Source of the DNA: Pigmentiphaga litoralis
GTDB lineage: Bacteria; Pseudomonadota; Gammaproteobacteria; Burkholderiales; Burkholderiaceae_B
NCBI RefSeq assembly: GCF_013408655.1
Contig: NZ_JACCBP010000002.1
Span: 124,001 to 188,000, forward strand
DNA: 64,000 nucleotides
Direction of reading: 5' to 3'
The notes below the pieces were generated by a model. It was not told where the DNA came from. It made no database searches and saw nothing but the letters and a program-made list of their open reading frames with translations. The position numbers and the translations under genes were made by a program. Positions 35,095 to 43,588 of the stretch are shown here, piece by piece. Within the stretch, counting starts at the first letter, position 1; each line of letters opens with the position of its first letter.

Positions 35095-35898
35095 ATGAAG
35101 ACCCTGGCCGTAGCGTACGGCGCAGCGGGCGTGACCACCGTAGAGATGGCGCGCCCCGAGGTATACAACGCCTTTGACGAAACCATGATCGCGGAACTGA
35201 CCGAGGTGTTCACCACGCTCGGCCAGGATCCGGCCGTGCGCGTGATCGTGCTGGCAGGGCAGGGCAAGGCCTTTTCGGCCGGCGCCGACCTGCAGTGGAT
35301 GAAGCGCGCCAGCGTGGCCAGCGAAGCCGATAACCTGGAAGACGCCCGGCGTTTCGCCGCGATGCTGCAGCGGATCGACGCCTGCCCCAAGCCGACCATT
35401 GCCCGCGTGCATGGCGTGGCGCTGGGCGGCGGCGTGGGCCTGATCTGCGCCTGCGACATGGCGGTGGCGAGCGGCGACGCGGCCTTTGCAGCCAGCGAAG
35501 CGCGCTTTGGTATTCTGCCGTCGGTGATCGGTCCGTACCTGACAAATGCGGTGGGCCGCCGCCATGCGCGCCGCCTGGCCTTGCTGGCGAGCCGCATCGG
35601 TGCGGTCGAAGCGCAGCGTATCGGCATGATCGACGAAGTTGTCACGCGTGACGGACTGGATGCCGCCGTGCAGACGCGTGTCGATGAATTGCTGCGCAAC
35701 GGCCCGGACTCGCTGGCCGAGATCAAAGCCTTGTTCAGCCAGCTGCCGGTGGGCGAGGTGACGGAGGCCACACGCGAACTGACGGCACGCACCATTGCAC
35801 GCGTGCGCATGACGGACGAAGCGCGCGAAGGCTTCGCGGCGTTTCTGGACAAGCGCCCGGCGGCGTGGATGTCGGACAAGGGCGAGGGCAAGGCATGA
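35095..35898 (+). CDS. Enoyl-CoA hydratase/isomerase family protein
   Basis: 267 residues, crotonase fold with oxyanion-hole segments AFSAGADLQWMK and GVALGGGVGLICACD and catalytic-type Glu in SEARFGI. It resembles the methylglutaconyl-CoA hydratase-like subgroup. It starts 49 bases after boxA with GGGAGA upstream, so it is probably in the box operon, serving beta-oxidation of dehydroadipyl-CoA. The exact substrate is uncertain. Confidence 0.87.
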   Translation: MKTLAVAYGAAGVTTVEMARPEVYNAFDETMIAELTEVFTTLGQDPAVRVIVLAGQGKAFSAGADLQWMKRASVASEADNLEDARRFAAMLQRIDACPKPTIARVHGVALGGGVGLICACDMAVASGDAAFAASEARFGILPSVIGPYLTNAVGRRHARRLALLASRIGAVEAQRIGMIDEVVTRDGLDAAVQTRVDELLRNGPDSLAEIKALFSQLPVGEVTEATRELTARTIARVRMTDEAREGFAAFLDKRPAAWMSDKGEGKA

Positions 35899-36764
35899 GC
35901 CGCACACTGGTTGTAGATACCAACGATTTTGCCGTCGATATCGGCGACGACGGCGTGGCCGAGATCGTGCTGGGCCAGGCGGGCACCATGCCCACCACCG
36001 ACGCACGCGGTCATGGCGCACTGGCTGCCGTGTGGTCGCAGCTGGAAGCGCAGGCCGATGTGCGCGCGGTGCTGGTCCGCAGCGCCGGCAAGGGCTTTTG
36101 CGCGGGCGGGCACATGGACCTGGTCAACGACATGCTGGACAACGAATCGGCCCGCATGCGCGTGATGCGCGAAGCGCGGGCGCTGGTGCAAGGCATGGTC
36201 GATTGTGAACTGCCGATCGTGTCCGCCATCAACGGCGCGGCAGTGGGGGCGGGTGCTGCCGTGGCCTTGCTGGCCGATGTATCGATCGCGGGCCAATCGG
36301 CCAAGGTGATCGACGGACACGTCAAGATCGGTGTGGCCGCGGGCGACCATGCGGCGTTGATCTGGCCGCTGCTGTGCGGCATGGCCAAGGCCAAGTACTA
36401 CCTGCTGACCAACGAGCCGCTGACCGGCGCCGAGGCCGAACGGATCGGCCTGGTCAGCCGCGTGGTGGCCGATGACCGGTTGCTGGACACGGCGCGGCAG
36501 GTGGCACGCCAATTGGCTGCCGGCAGTCCGCGTGCAATCGCCGCGACCAAACGCAGCCTGAACCATTGGCTGCGCGCCGCGTGGCCGGCGTTTGAACATT
36601 CATTGAGTGCCGAGATCGCCGGCTTTGCGGGCGCCGATGCGCGCGAAGGCCTGGCGGCCATGGCCGAACGCCGTGCGCCGAACTATGCGCCGCGGTGGGA
36701 TGTTCCCGCGACCGCCCCGTCCACCCCGACCATCCCGACCATCCCGGCAGGAGCTGCGTCATGA
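35895..36764 (+). CDS. Enoyl-CoA hydratase/isomerase family protein (second)
   Basis: 289 residues from the ATG at 35895, overlapping the previous stop by four bases. Crotonase segments are [12 protein letters not shown] and [16 protein letters not shown]. The usual catalytic Glu region reads [13 protein letters not shown], with Asp at the GDH position. A C-terminal Pro/Thr tail (TIPTIPAG) follows the fold. It may hydrate or isomerise a ring-cleavage CoA ester. It again overlaps the next gene by four bases. Confidence 0.85.
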   Translation: MSRTLVVDTNDFAVDIGDDGVAEIVLGQAGTMPTTDARGHGALAAVWSQLEAQADVRAVLVRSAGKGFCAGGHMDLVNDMLDNESARMRVMREARALVQGMVDCELPIVSAINGAAVGAGAAVALLADVSIAGQSAKVIDGHVKIGVAAGDHAALIWPLLCGMAKAKYYLLTNEPLTGAEAERIGLVSRVVADDRLLDTARQVARQLAAGSPRAIAATKRSLNHWLRAAWPAFEHSLSAEIAGFAGADAREGLAAMAERRAPNYAPRWDVPATAPSTPTIPTIPAGAAS

Positions 36765-37195
36765 AGTTTGCCGAATTCCATGTTGGCCAGATCATCGAAG
36801 CCGGCCCCTATGTGCTGGCCGAAGACGAGATGCTGCAGTTCGCGGATCGCTACGATCCGCAGTGGTTCCATACGGATCCGGATGCCGCGCAGGGCGGCCC
36901 GTTCGGCGGCCTGATCGCCAGCGGCTGGCAGACCTGCGGCATTGCCATGCGCCTGATTGCCGACCATGCGCTGGCAGGGTCGGAATCGTTTGCGTCGCCG
37001 GGGATCGAGTACATCAAGTGGCCGCACCCGGTGCGCGCCAACGACCACTTGCGCGTCAGGGCCGAAGTGGTGGAGGTGCGCCGCGCGCGCACCAGGCCGA
37101 TGGGCATATTGCGGTGGCGCTGGCAGCTGTTCAACCAGGAAAATGTCGAAGTGCTGGACCTGCAGGCGACGAGTCTGTTTGCTTTGAAGGATTAA
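36761..37195 (+). CDS. MaoC-like hot-dog dehydratase
   Basis: 144 residues, a single hot-dog fold of the (R)-specific enoyl-CoA hydratase/MaoC type. The hydratase motif is FADRYDPQWFHTDPDAA with Asp and His, followed by GGLIASGWQT. The coupled start (ATGA) makes it the last gene of the box plus-strand operon. A double terminator follows immediately. It likely acts on a CoA ester in the same beta-oxidation branch. Confidence 0.87.
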   Translation: MKFAEFHVGQIIEAGPYVLAEDEMLQFADRYDPQWFHTDPDAAQGGPFGGLIASGWQTCGIAMRLIADHALAGSESFASPGIEYIKWPHPVRANDHLRVRAEVVEVRRARTRPMGILRWRWQLFNQENVEVLDLQATSLFALKD

Positions 37196-37215
37196 AGAGA
37201 ACGCGGCAAAAAAAA

Positions 37216-37285
37216 GCGGCGCCGGGAAAGTCCTGGCGCCGCGTCATCAAAAAAAACGGCGCCAGGGATGTCCTGGCGCCGTTTT
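37216..37285. terminator. Two consecutive GC-rich hairpins, bidirectional terminator
   Basis: The first hairpin is GCGGCGCC (37216-37223) with GGCGCCGC (37235-37242), preceded by an A-run. The second is AAAACGGCGCCAGG (37253-37266) with CCTGGCGCCGTTTT (37272-37285), 14 perfect pairs around a five-base loop. A- and T-runs make it work for the MaoC gene on the plus strand and the convergent SYLF gene on the minus strand. The two hairpins share the GGCGCC core. Confidence 0.9.
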
Positions 37286-37302
37286 GCCACACCGGATCCG
37301 GT

Positions 37303-37875
37303 TTACAGATCGAGGCGGGTGATCTTCGTGCCTTCCACCGTCAGGTTCGCCATCAGGCCGGCGTTGGTGACGACAAAGCCGATGACCGGCTGACGGATCG
37401 TGTTGGTGTCGATGTCGCCGTTGGCGCCGATCTTGGCCACCGCCACCGAGGCGTCGACGCCTGCCGTCCAGCCCTTGCTGGCCACGAACTTGTCGAGCGA
37501 ATCCTGCGTCATGAACAGCAGGATCACCGCCTTGGACTGCGCGCCGATCTGCAGGCCGAACGAGCCCGAGATGGTGCGGTAGTAGCCTTCGGTGCGGTTG
37601 CCGACCTTCAGCGCGCCGTCGCCGTATTCGCCGCCCACGCCCAGGCCTGCGGCCAGCACGTTCGGGAACACCAGCACGCCGCGGGCGCGGCTCACCAGCT
37701 CGCGCGAACTGGGGGCCGACGCATACAGCTTGTTCAGCGCGGTGTCATAGCTGTTGTTAATTTCGGTGCGCTTGGCTGCCTTGTCCACCGGGGTCTGCGG
37801 GGTCGTCGTGCACGCGCCCAGCATCAGCGCTGCGGCGCCCATCACGAGGCCTGCCATCATTTTTCTGCGTTGCAT
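37303..37875 (-). CDS. SYLF/YSC84-domain lipoprotein
   Basis: 190 residues. The lipobox LGAC (Cys22) predicts an envelope lipoprotein. The mature protein is a SYLF domain of the bacterial YSC84-related group, with RARGVLVFPNVLAAGLGVGG and GSFGLQIGAQSKAVILLFM. SYLF proteins bind lipids in eukaryotes; the bacterial role is unknown. The upstream region (minus strand) carries the hairpin GAAGTCGC-T-GCGACTTC (37889-37905) in its leader. It is unrelated to the box genes and transcribed towards them. Confidence 0.88.
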   Translation of the reverse strand: MQRRKMMAGLVMGAAALMLGACTTTPQTPVDKAAKRTEINNSYDTALNKLYASAPSSRELVSRARGVLVFPNVLAAGLGVGGEYGDGALKVGNRTEGYYRTISGSFGLQIGAQSKAVILLFMTQDSLDKFVASKGWTAGVDASVAVAKIGANGDIDTNTIRQPVIGFVVTNAGLMANLTVEGTKITRLDL

Positions 37876-37888
37876 GTTCTCACTCCCT

Positions 37889-37905
37889 GAAGTCGCTGCG
37901 ACTTC
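37889..37905. promoter_or_regulatory. Palindrome GAAGTCGC-T-GCGACTTC upstream of the SYLF gene
   Basis: A perfect eight-base inverted repeat around one base, 14 bases upstream of the SYLF start on the minus strand. It could be an operator or a leader hairpin. The 538-base gap 37876-38413 otherwise contains CCGCGG repeats, the GATATC operator at 38129 and no convincing gene. Confidence 0.4.
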
Positions 37906-38128
37906 GTGACTGCCTGGTCACCGCGGATAGGGACCGCGGTAATGCCCTTGAAGTATCGCGCGCGCCACACGGCGCGGCGCAGGAAGGATCATCCTGTAAA
38001 CCGCTGCGTTTGCGCACCGAAATGGCATTCGGAAACAGTTCTGACAGCCGGGAAACGCCGTGTACCAAGTCAGGAGTTCTCCGGATACTCACGGATTGTG
38101 GTTTATGATGACCGCCTGGCAATCGCCC

Positions 38129-38149
38129 GATATCCCATTTATGGATATC
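38129..38149. promoter_or_regulatory. Candidate LysR operator GATATCC-N7-GGATATC (site 1)
   Basis: The inverted repeat and the following CAGAAAT match the site at 40095 at 23 of 27 positions. It lies about 265 bases upstream of the gene at 38414. The second copy sits in the promoter region of the LysR gene at 39062, so both are probably sites for that regulator. Confidence 0.6.
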
Positions 38150-38413
38150 AGAAATACGCCAAGTCGCATTGTCATTCGCGGCGGTATGCCGGAGCATAGC
38201 GAGGTATTCATCCTGGCTCGGTCATCGCAGATGCGCGCGCGCATCGACGTCCCGTCCGACGAGTCCACATTCCCCTGGTTATGAACAGCGCGAGGTTGGC
38301 GCCGCCCTGTCGCATGTCGACAGGCTGCCGCGTCGATATCGTGGCGCCGCATCGCGGCGGGCGGGTCCACGCCTGCTGCATCGTATTGGCCAATTGAGGT
38401 ACTACTGAAGACT

Positions 38414-39037
38414 ATGTCCGACATCTCCGTCTTACTGCTGAAAGCTGCGGACACGCATGTCGATGAAACGTGGGTACGTTCGCTGGTGCAACGGCTTGCA
38501 CCGGCGTATCCCCAGGTGCTGCATGTCGCAGCCTACAACGGCCTCGAAACGCGTGAGGCCTACATCTACCTGACGGTCGAACCTATCCTGGGGGGCGCGA
38601 TGTGCATGAGCCGGGCGCGCGCGCACCTGGCCGACGTGAATCCGTCGCTCAAGCTGGTCGACCTGAATCTGTTGCTGTGCTTGCCCGGCGCATCGGCCGG
38701 CCGCCCCGCGCCCTACCGGTATACGGTGGAAACCGATGTGGTGCCGGTGGCTGAAAAAGAGTTGAACGAGTGGTACGACAACGAGCATCTGCCGGGTCTG
38801 GCCGCCGTTCCGGGCAATGTGCTGGCGCGCCGGTTTCGCAGCAGCAGTGGCTCGCCCCGCTATCACGCATGCTATGACCTGGAAAGCTCGCACACGGCCG
38901 GCAGTCCGGCCTGGCTGGCGGTGCGCAACACGCCGTGGAGCGGCGTGGTGCGGCCCATGTTCACCAACACCAAACGCACGCTGTTCCAGCGTGTATGTTC
39001 GTACGACTACCACCGGGTGCTGGCCGAGGTGCGCTGA
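38414..39037 (+). CDS. EthD/DUF4286-like dimeric alpha-beta barrel protein (paralogue 1)
   Basis: 207 residues, no signal peptide. The C-terminal half has the pattern YRYTVETDV, then LNEWYDNEHLPGLAAVPG and SPRYHACYDLES, typical of small EthD/DUF4286-type ferredoxin-fold barrels in catabolic clusters. The N-terminal half (SVLLLKAAD start, VAAYNGLETREAYIYL) looks like a second, degenerate barrel unit. Its paralogue at 42647 shares both halves. The reaction is unknown. It is probably in the same regulon as the LysR at 39062, because an operator copy lies upstream. It is convergent with that gene. Confidence 0.75.
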   Translation: MSDISVLLLKAADTHVDETWVRSLVQRLAPAYPQVLHVAAYNGLETREAYIYLTVEPILGGAMCMSRARAHLADVNPSLKLVDLNLLLCLPGASAGRPAPYRYTVETDVVPVAEKELNEWYDNEHLPGLAAVPGNVLARRFRSSSGSPRYHACYDLESSHTAGSPAWLAVRNTPWSGVVRPMFTNTKRTLFQRVCSYDYHRVLAEVR

Positions 39038-39061
39038 CCGCGGGCAGCAAGGCCCTCTGCC

Positions 39062-40042
39062 TTACTGCGACTCCATGTCGGCCGTTTCGGTTTGCGCCGC
39101 GGCCGGCCTTCCGGCCCGCACCGCCTGCCCGGCCCGCGCGGTCTTGACGAACAACGACGGGAAATCCGTTCCCCGGATCAGTTCCGCCGTCGCCACCGCC
39201 AGCCGCGTCATGGGCCGGCTGCGCGGCACCGCCAGCACCAGGTTGTTCCGGATCGCGGGCGACGTGATCCGCGCGGTGGCGAAGGCCTCGGGATTGGCTT
39301 CCAGCACCACGGCCGATTCCGGCAGGATCGCGTAGGCGTGACCCTGCGCGGCCAACTCGGTGATCGTATGCACCGCATCCACTTCCGCCACCACATTGAG
39401 CCGCACGTTCTGTGATCCGCACACCCGTTCCGTCAGGGTGCGGATGGCATTGGGCTGGCTGGGCAGGATCAGCGGATAGTTGGCCAGGTCGGCCACGGTG
39501 ACCGACGCGGGCAGCGCCGGCGTTTGCGTACGGGCGCACACCAGCACCAGTTCCTCGCGAAACAGCGTTTCGTATCCCAGCAGGGGGGAGGGCGGCGGGT
39601 CATACAGCAGGGCGATATCGACCCGGCCGGTGATCAACCATTCGCGGGTCTGGGCGCTCAGGCCTTCGGCCACGCTGATCGCGCCTTGCGGAAATTGTTT
39701 GCGAAAGGCCAGCACCATGGGCGGCGTGAGCACGTGGGCGACCCGCGGCGGCAGGCCCAGCGTCACCTTGCCCGATGGCGCATCCTGCATGCTTTGCATG
39801 TCTTCGCGCGCCCGATCCACCAGTTGCAACAGCGCCTTGGCGTAACCGACAAAACGCTCGCCCGCTTCGGTGGGCTCCACGCCCCGGCCATTGCGATACA
39901 GCAGGTGCTGGCGCAGGTCCAGTTCCAGCAGCCGCACCTGGCGGCTCAGCGCGGACTGCGAAATGTTCAGGTATTCGGCCGCGCGCGAAAAGCTGCGCAG
40001 TTCGGCCACGCGCAGAAAATATTCGATCTGCTTCAGATCCAC
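39062..40042 (-). CDS. LysR-family transcriptional regulator
   Basis: 326 residues. The helix-turn-helix (RAAEYLNISQSALSRQVRLLE, about 19-39) and the effector domain (GKVTLGLPPRVAHVLTPP, then GHAYAILPESAVV) are of the nitrogen-assimilation/CbbR-like LysR branch. The C-terminal 20 residues are an Ala-rich extension. It is divergent from the LigI-like operon at 40195. A nine-base perfect inverted repeat with GATATC ends lies 53 bases upstream of its start. Confidence 0.93.
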   Translation of the reverse strand: MDLKQIEYFLRVAELRSFSRAAEYLNISQSALSRQVRLLELDLRQHLLYRNGRGVEPTEAGERFVGYAKALLQLVDRAREDMQSMQDAPSGKVTLGLPPRVAHVLTPPMVLAFRKQFPQGAISVAEGLSAQTREWLITGRVDIALLYDPPPSPLLGYETLFREELVLVCARTQTPALPASVTVADLANYPLILPSQPNAIRTLTERVCGSQNVRLNVVAEVDAVHTITELAAQGHAYAILPESAVVLEANPEAFATARITSPAIRNNLVLAVPRSRPMTRLAVATAELIRGTDFPSLFVKTARAGQAVRAGRPAAAQTETADMESQ

Positions 40043-40094
40043 AGGGGTCTCCTCCTGGCAGCCGTTTGGGCTTTTGTTCGGATGGTGCCGTCAG

Positions 40095-40115
40095 GATATC
40101 TCATTTTGAGATATC
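40095..40115. promoter_or_regulatory. Candidate LysR operator GATATCTCA-N3-TGAGATATC (site 2)
   Basis: Nine perfect pairs around TTT, between the divergent LysR gene (start 40042) and the LigI-like gene (start 40195). A further half-site CGATATCG follows at 40125-40132. It shares 23 of 27 positions with the site at 38129, including the trailing CAGAAAT. Confidence 0.65.
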
Positions 40116-40194
40116 AGAAATTTTCGATATCGGTTTGTTCCTTGATGCAGGATCTTGGAGGATAGGCGTCTTTCCTGTTTCCGGACCGACCGCC

Positions 40195-41058
40195 ATGCCT
40201 GATTGCGCGCCTCCGCTGTCGCACCCCTCCGCTCCGCGCCATGCGCTGCCGCCGCTCGCCTGCGACAGCCACTGCCACGTGTTCGGCCCGGGGGACCGCT
40301 TCCCGTATGCCGAAGGCCGGTCCTACACGCCGCCCGACGCGCCCTATGAAAAGCTGGCCGCGCTGCATGCGCACGTGGGCGCCAGCCGCGCCGTGATCGT
40401 GCAGGCCAACTGCCACGGCACCGACCACTCTGCGTTGCTCGATACGCTGGCCCGCAGCGAAGGCCGGTATCGCGGCGTGTGCCTGCTGGGCGCCGGTGCG
40501 ACGGATGCCCAGGTGCGTGCGCTGCACGACGGCGGCATGCGCGGCGTGCGTTTCAACTTCGTGCCCCATCTGGGCGGCGCGCCGTCGCCCGAGGTATTCG
40601 ACCGGATCGTCGATCTGGTCGCGCCCTATGGCTGGCACATTGCGCTGCACATCGACGGCAAGGACCTGACCCAGCACCTGGACCGTTTCGTCAGGCTTCC
40701 CATGCCCTTCGTGATCGACCACATGGCCCGCATCCGCGCCGACCGGGGCCTGGACGATCCGGCCTTCGTCAATCTGCTGCGTCTGAAAGACGTGCCGACC
40801 GGCTGGGTGAAGGTGTCGGGCATCGACCGGATTTCCAGCGGCAAGCGGCCCTTTGATGACGGCCTGCCGTACATTCGCGCGCTGATCGACGCCATGCCCG
40901 ACCGCCTGGTCTGGGGCACCGACTGGCCGCATCCCAACGTGGCGGGTGACATGCCCGATGATGGCGAACTGGTGAACAGCTTCTTTGAAGCCTGCCCTGA
41001 TGCCGCCACCCGCCAGAAGATCCTGGTGGACAATCCGGCCCGGCTGTTCGGGTTCTGA
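40195..41058 (+). CDS. 2-pyrone-4,6-dicarboxylate hydrolase-like (LigI-like) amidohydrolase
   Basis: 287 residues, the size of LigI. Strong LigI-type features are DSHCHVFGPGDRFPYAEGRS, YTPPDAP, VIVQANCHGTDHSALLD, LHDGGMRGVRFNFV, VIDHMAR and VWGTDWPHPN with MPDDGELV. LigI hydrolyses 2-pyrone-4,6-dicarboxylate to oxalomesaconate in the protocatechuate 4,5-cleavage pathway. No LigAB, LigC or LigJ lies in the window, so the substrate may be that lactone or a related one. The start at 40195 follows no strong ribosome site. A Bug receptor and a CMD-family gene follow. Confidence 0.85.
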   Translation: MPDCAPPLSHPSAPRHALPPLACDSHCHVFGPGDRFPYAEGRSYTPPDAPYEKLAALHAHVGASRAVIVQANCHGTDHSALLDTLARSEGRYRGVCLLGAGATDAQVRALHDGGMRGVRFNFVPHLGGAPSPEVFDRIVDLVAPYGWHIALHIDGKDLTQHLDRFVRLPMPFVIDHMARIRADRGLDDPAFVNLLRLKDVPTGWVKVSGIDRISSGKRPFDDGLPYIRALIDAMPDRLVWGTDWPHPNVAGDMPDDGELVNSFFEACPDAATRQKILVDNPARLFGF

Positions 41059-41094
41059 GTCCGCCTTACCGATAAAACCAACGGAGACGTATCC

Positions 41095-42060
41095 ATGAAA
41101 GCATTTTTGCGTACCAGCCTGCTTGCGGTCGCTGCCAGCCTTGCCCTGATCGGCGGCGCCCAGGCCCAGAACAACGTGACCCGCATGGTCGTGGCCTTTC
41201 CGCCGGGGGGGCCGGTTGACCTAGTCGGCCGCATCCTTGCGCAGCAATTGTCCGAAGAACTGGGCGAGCGCGTGATCGTTGAAAACCGCGCGGGCGCCAA
41301 CGGCAACATCGGCGCCGACACCGTGGCCCGTGGCCCGGCCGATGGCACCGTCATGCTGCTGACCAGCGTGGGCGCCGTGGCGGTCAGCCCGGCCCTGTAC
41401 GAAACGCTGCCCTATGACCCGGCCAAGGACTTTGCCCCCGTGTCGCTGGTGGTGAACAACGCCGAACTGTTCGTGGTGAACCCGTCCAATCCGGCTACCG
41501 ACGCCAAGGATTTCGTGGCCCGTTCCAAAACGGCCAAGCAGGCCGTGGCGATCGGATCGTCGGGCGTGGGCAGCATTCCGCACCTGACGATGGAACTGTT
41601 CGCGGCGTCCAGCGGCGCCAACGTGCTGCACGTGCCGTACAAGGGCGCGGCGCCCGTGATCAACGACGTGATGGGCAATCAGGTGGCCGGCTTTTTTGGC
41701 GACGTGCCGGGCGTGATCAACTTCGTGAAGGGCGGCAAGCTCAAGGCCATCGGCATTGCATCGCCCAAGCGCCATCCGCTGCTGCCTGACGTCAAGACAC
41801 TGGGCGAGCTGGGCATCAAGGATGTTGAATCCAACAACTGGTATGGCATTGTCGTGCCGGCCAAGACACCCAAGGCCACCATCGACAAGTTGAATGCTGC
41901 CGTGCGTAAGTCGCTGGGCAACGAGGCCGTGCGCAGCAAGCTGATTGCGCTGGGGACCGAACCCGCGCCATCGACGCCCGACGAACTGGGCAAGCTGATG
42001 GCGTCGGACACGGCCAAGTGGGGCGGCCTGATCAAGGCCAAGAACATCAAGGCGGAATGA
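41095..42060 (+). CDS. Bug/TctC-type periplasmic receptor
   Basis: 321 residues, full length. The signal peptide is cleaved near GGAQAQ, and the mature domain opens NNVTRMVVAFPPGGPVDLVGR. The family core GANGNIGADTVARGPADGT and HLTMELFAASSGANVLHVPY are intact. It lies 36 bases after the LigI-like gene and abuts the next start with no gap, so it belongs to that operon and probably binds the same dicarboxylate. Confidence 0.92.
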   Translation: MKAFLRTSLLAVAASLALIGGAQAQNNVTRMVVAFPPGGPVDLVGRILAQQLSEELGERVIVENRAGANGNIGADTVARGPADGTVMLLTSVGAVAVSPALYETLPYDPAKDFAPVSLVVNNAELFVVNPSNPATDAKDFVARSKTAKQAVAIGSSGVGSIPHLTMELFAASSGANVLHVPYKGAAPVINDVMGNQVAGFFGDVPGVINFVKGGKLKAIGIASPKRHPLLPDVKTLGELGIKDVESNNWYGIVVPAKTPKATIDKLNAAVRKSLGNEAVRSKLIALGTEPAPSTPDELGKLMASDTAKWGGLIKAKNIKAE

Positions 42061-42633
42061 ATGACAACTTCAACGAACCCGAACGCGAACCCGAACGCGA
42101 CACACGGCCCGCGCGTCGCGCTGGTCGAGCCCGGCACGCGGCCGGAACTGGCCGAGATGGAAGCCCGCATCCAGGGTGCGCGCGGCCGCATCTCGCCGCT
42201 GTACCAGGTGCTGCTGAACAGCCCGGCCGTGGTCGAAGGCTGGGAAGCCATGCTGACCGCGATCCGCAACAAAACGGGCATCTCGGCCCGGCATCGCGAA
42301 CTCGTGATCCTGCGTGTCGCGATGCTCAATCGCGCCGCCTATGAGTTCGACGCGCACGTGCCGCATGCGCTCAAGGGCGGTGTGTCGCAGGCTGCGATCG
42401 ATGCGCTGCGCGAGGATGCCGATGGCGCCATTCGCGGTATCGAGCTGGACGATCTGGATCGGCAGGTGCTTGCCTTGACCGACACCATGACCCGCGAGAT
42501 CGAAGTGCCCGATGCGCAGTTCAACGCGCTTCAAGACCACTTCGGTCCGCAGGGCATGGTGGAGCTGACCGCCACAGTGGCGGCCTACAACATGGTGTCG
42601 CGCTTCCTGGTCGCGATGCATATCGGCCATTGA
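42061..42633 (+). CDS. Carboxymuconolactone decarboxylase/AhpD-like family protein
   Basis: 190 residues. All-helical CMD fold with the segment ARHRELVILRVAMLNRAAYE, then AHVPHALKGGVSQAAIDAL. The AhpD CxxC pair is absent, so it is closer to the CMD decarboxylase/unknown side of the family. The start follows the Bug stop without a gap. The N-terminal NPNANPNA comes from a 12-base direct repeat (AACCCGAACGCG). A decarboxylation or lactone step in the same pathway is plausible. Confidence 0.82.
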   Translation: MTTSTNPNANPNATHGPRVALVEPGTRPELAEMEARIQGARGRISPLYQVLLNSPAVVEGWEAMLTAIRNKTGISARHRELVILRVAMLNRAAYEFDAHVPHALKGGVSQAAIDALREDADGAIRGIELDDLDRQVLALTDTMTREIEVPDAQFNALQDHFGPQGMVELTATVAAYNMVSRFLVAMHIGH

Positions 42634-42646
42634 GACGGAGACGCGC

Positions 42647-43240
42647 ATGACTTCCATCGACGTGCTGTTGCTCAAGCTGCCTGCGCGTCGCATCGACGCC
42701 GCCGGCGTGCGCGAACTGGCCGCGGCGCTGCGGGATGTGGCGCCGCCGCTGCGCCACATCGCGGCGCATGCGGCGATCGAGTCGGTCGAATCGTATGTGT
42801 ACCTGGCGCTGCGTCAACCGGGCGTGCCGCACCTGGGGCCGCTGCAGGACGCGCTGGCGCGTACCGAACCCGGCGCGCAGCTAATGCCGCTGCAGATGAT
42901 GATGTCGGTTGCCGGCGCATCGGCAGGCCAGCCGGCGCCGTTCCATTACGTGGTCGAAACCGACGTCGCGCAAGGCGGCGAAGACGACCTGAATGCGTGG
43001 TACGACCAGGAACACCTGCCGGGATTGGCGTCGGTGCCCGGGACCGTGCTGGCGCAGCGCCTGTCCGACCCCACCGGGTCGCCCAGGTATCACGCCTTGT
43101 ATGAACTGGAAACGCAGGAAACCTTCGGGTCGCCGGCGTGGTTGAAAGTGCGTGCGTCGCCGTGGAGCGATCGTGTGCGCCCCCTGTTCCGCAACCCCAA
43201 GCGGACCATGTTCCATCATGTGCTGACGATGGAGCTGTAG
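42647..43240 (+). CDS. EthD/DUF4286-like dimeric alpha-beta barrel protein (paralogue 2)
   Basis: 197 residues, paralogue of the 38414 product. Shared features are DVLLLKLP, SVAGASAGQPAPFHYVVETD, LNAWYDQEHLPGLASVPGTV, GSPRYHALYELE, FGSPAWLKVRASPWS and the end NPKRTMFHHV. The first half again looks like a diverged duplicate. It closes the LigI-like operon, 13 bases after the CMD gene, and a strong terminator follows. Confidence 0.75.
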   Translation: MTSIDVLLLKLPARRIDAAGVRELAAALRDVAPPLRHIAAHAAIESVESYVYLALRQPGVPHLGPLQDALARTEPGAQLMPLQMMMSVAGASAGQPAPFHYVVETDVAQGGEDDLNAWYDQEHLPGLASVPGTVLAQRLSDPTGSPRYHALYELETQETFGSPAWLKVRASPWSDRVRPLFRNPKRTMFHHVLTMEL

Positions 43241-43257
43241 CCGCCGCCAGCATGGAT

Positions 43258-43285
43258 CGGGTCCTTCGGGACCCGTTTTTTTTTT
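43258..43285 (+). terminator. Intrinsic terminator of the LigI-like operon
   Basis: CGGGTCC-TTCG-GGACCCG (43258-43275) with ten T residues directly after. It lies 17 bases past the last stop codon. A textbook Rho-independent terminator. Confidence 0.95.
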
Positions 43286-43494
43286 GCCTCCGCCATCGCG
43301 TCGCATGCCGGTGCGCGCGCCGCGCTGCCATGCACCACTTTGCGCCTATTGCGCGCACGCATCGCCGTCTTCCCCTTGGCCCGCCGTGATCCGCCGGATG
43401 CTGCACCGCGATCCGTTCTGGTGCGCCTGTCACGCGCCATCCGGCACCGCGCCGACACGCCGCCGGACGCCCGGTCCGCCAACGCATATTTATA

Positions 43495-43523
43495 TTGTCC
43501 GGACAAAGATTTCGTCTTAGGAT
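43495..43523 (+). promoter_or_regulatory. Operator TTGTCCGGACAA overlapping the -35 of the monooxygenase promoter
   Basis: The perfect 12-base palindrome TTGTCCGGACAA (43495-43506) contains a -35-like TTGTCC. Seventeen bases later TAGGAT (43518-43523) can serve as the -10 box, 65 bases before the monooxygenase start. The same palindrome occurs at 51064. It resembles GntR/HutC operators, and the GntR gene at 47366 lies between the two sites. The remainder of the 348-base gap 43241-43588 holds only the terminator above and no gene. Confidence 0.65.
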
Positions 43524-43588
43524 GTGAGCCATGTCGGCAGCGTGCCGTGCCGTGGCGCTGCCCCGGATGACTTCAGGAGAACGGCTGT

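Noticed and set aside
43284..43570. Small overlapping frames in the gap before the monooxygenase
   Set aside because: Composition is Arg/Ala/Pro-rich in several frames at once, with no ribosome site. The region is better explained by the terminator and promoter/operator.
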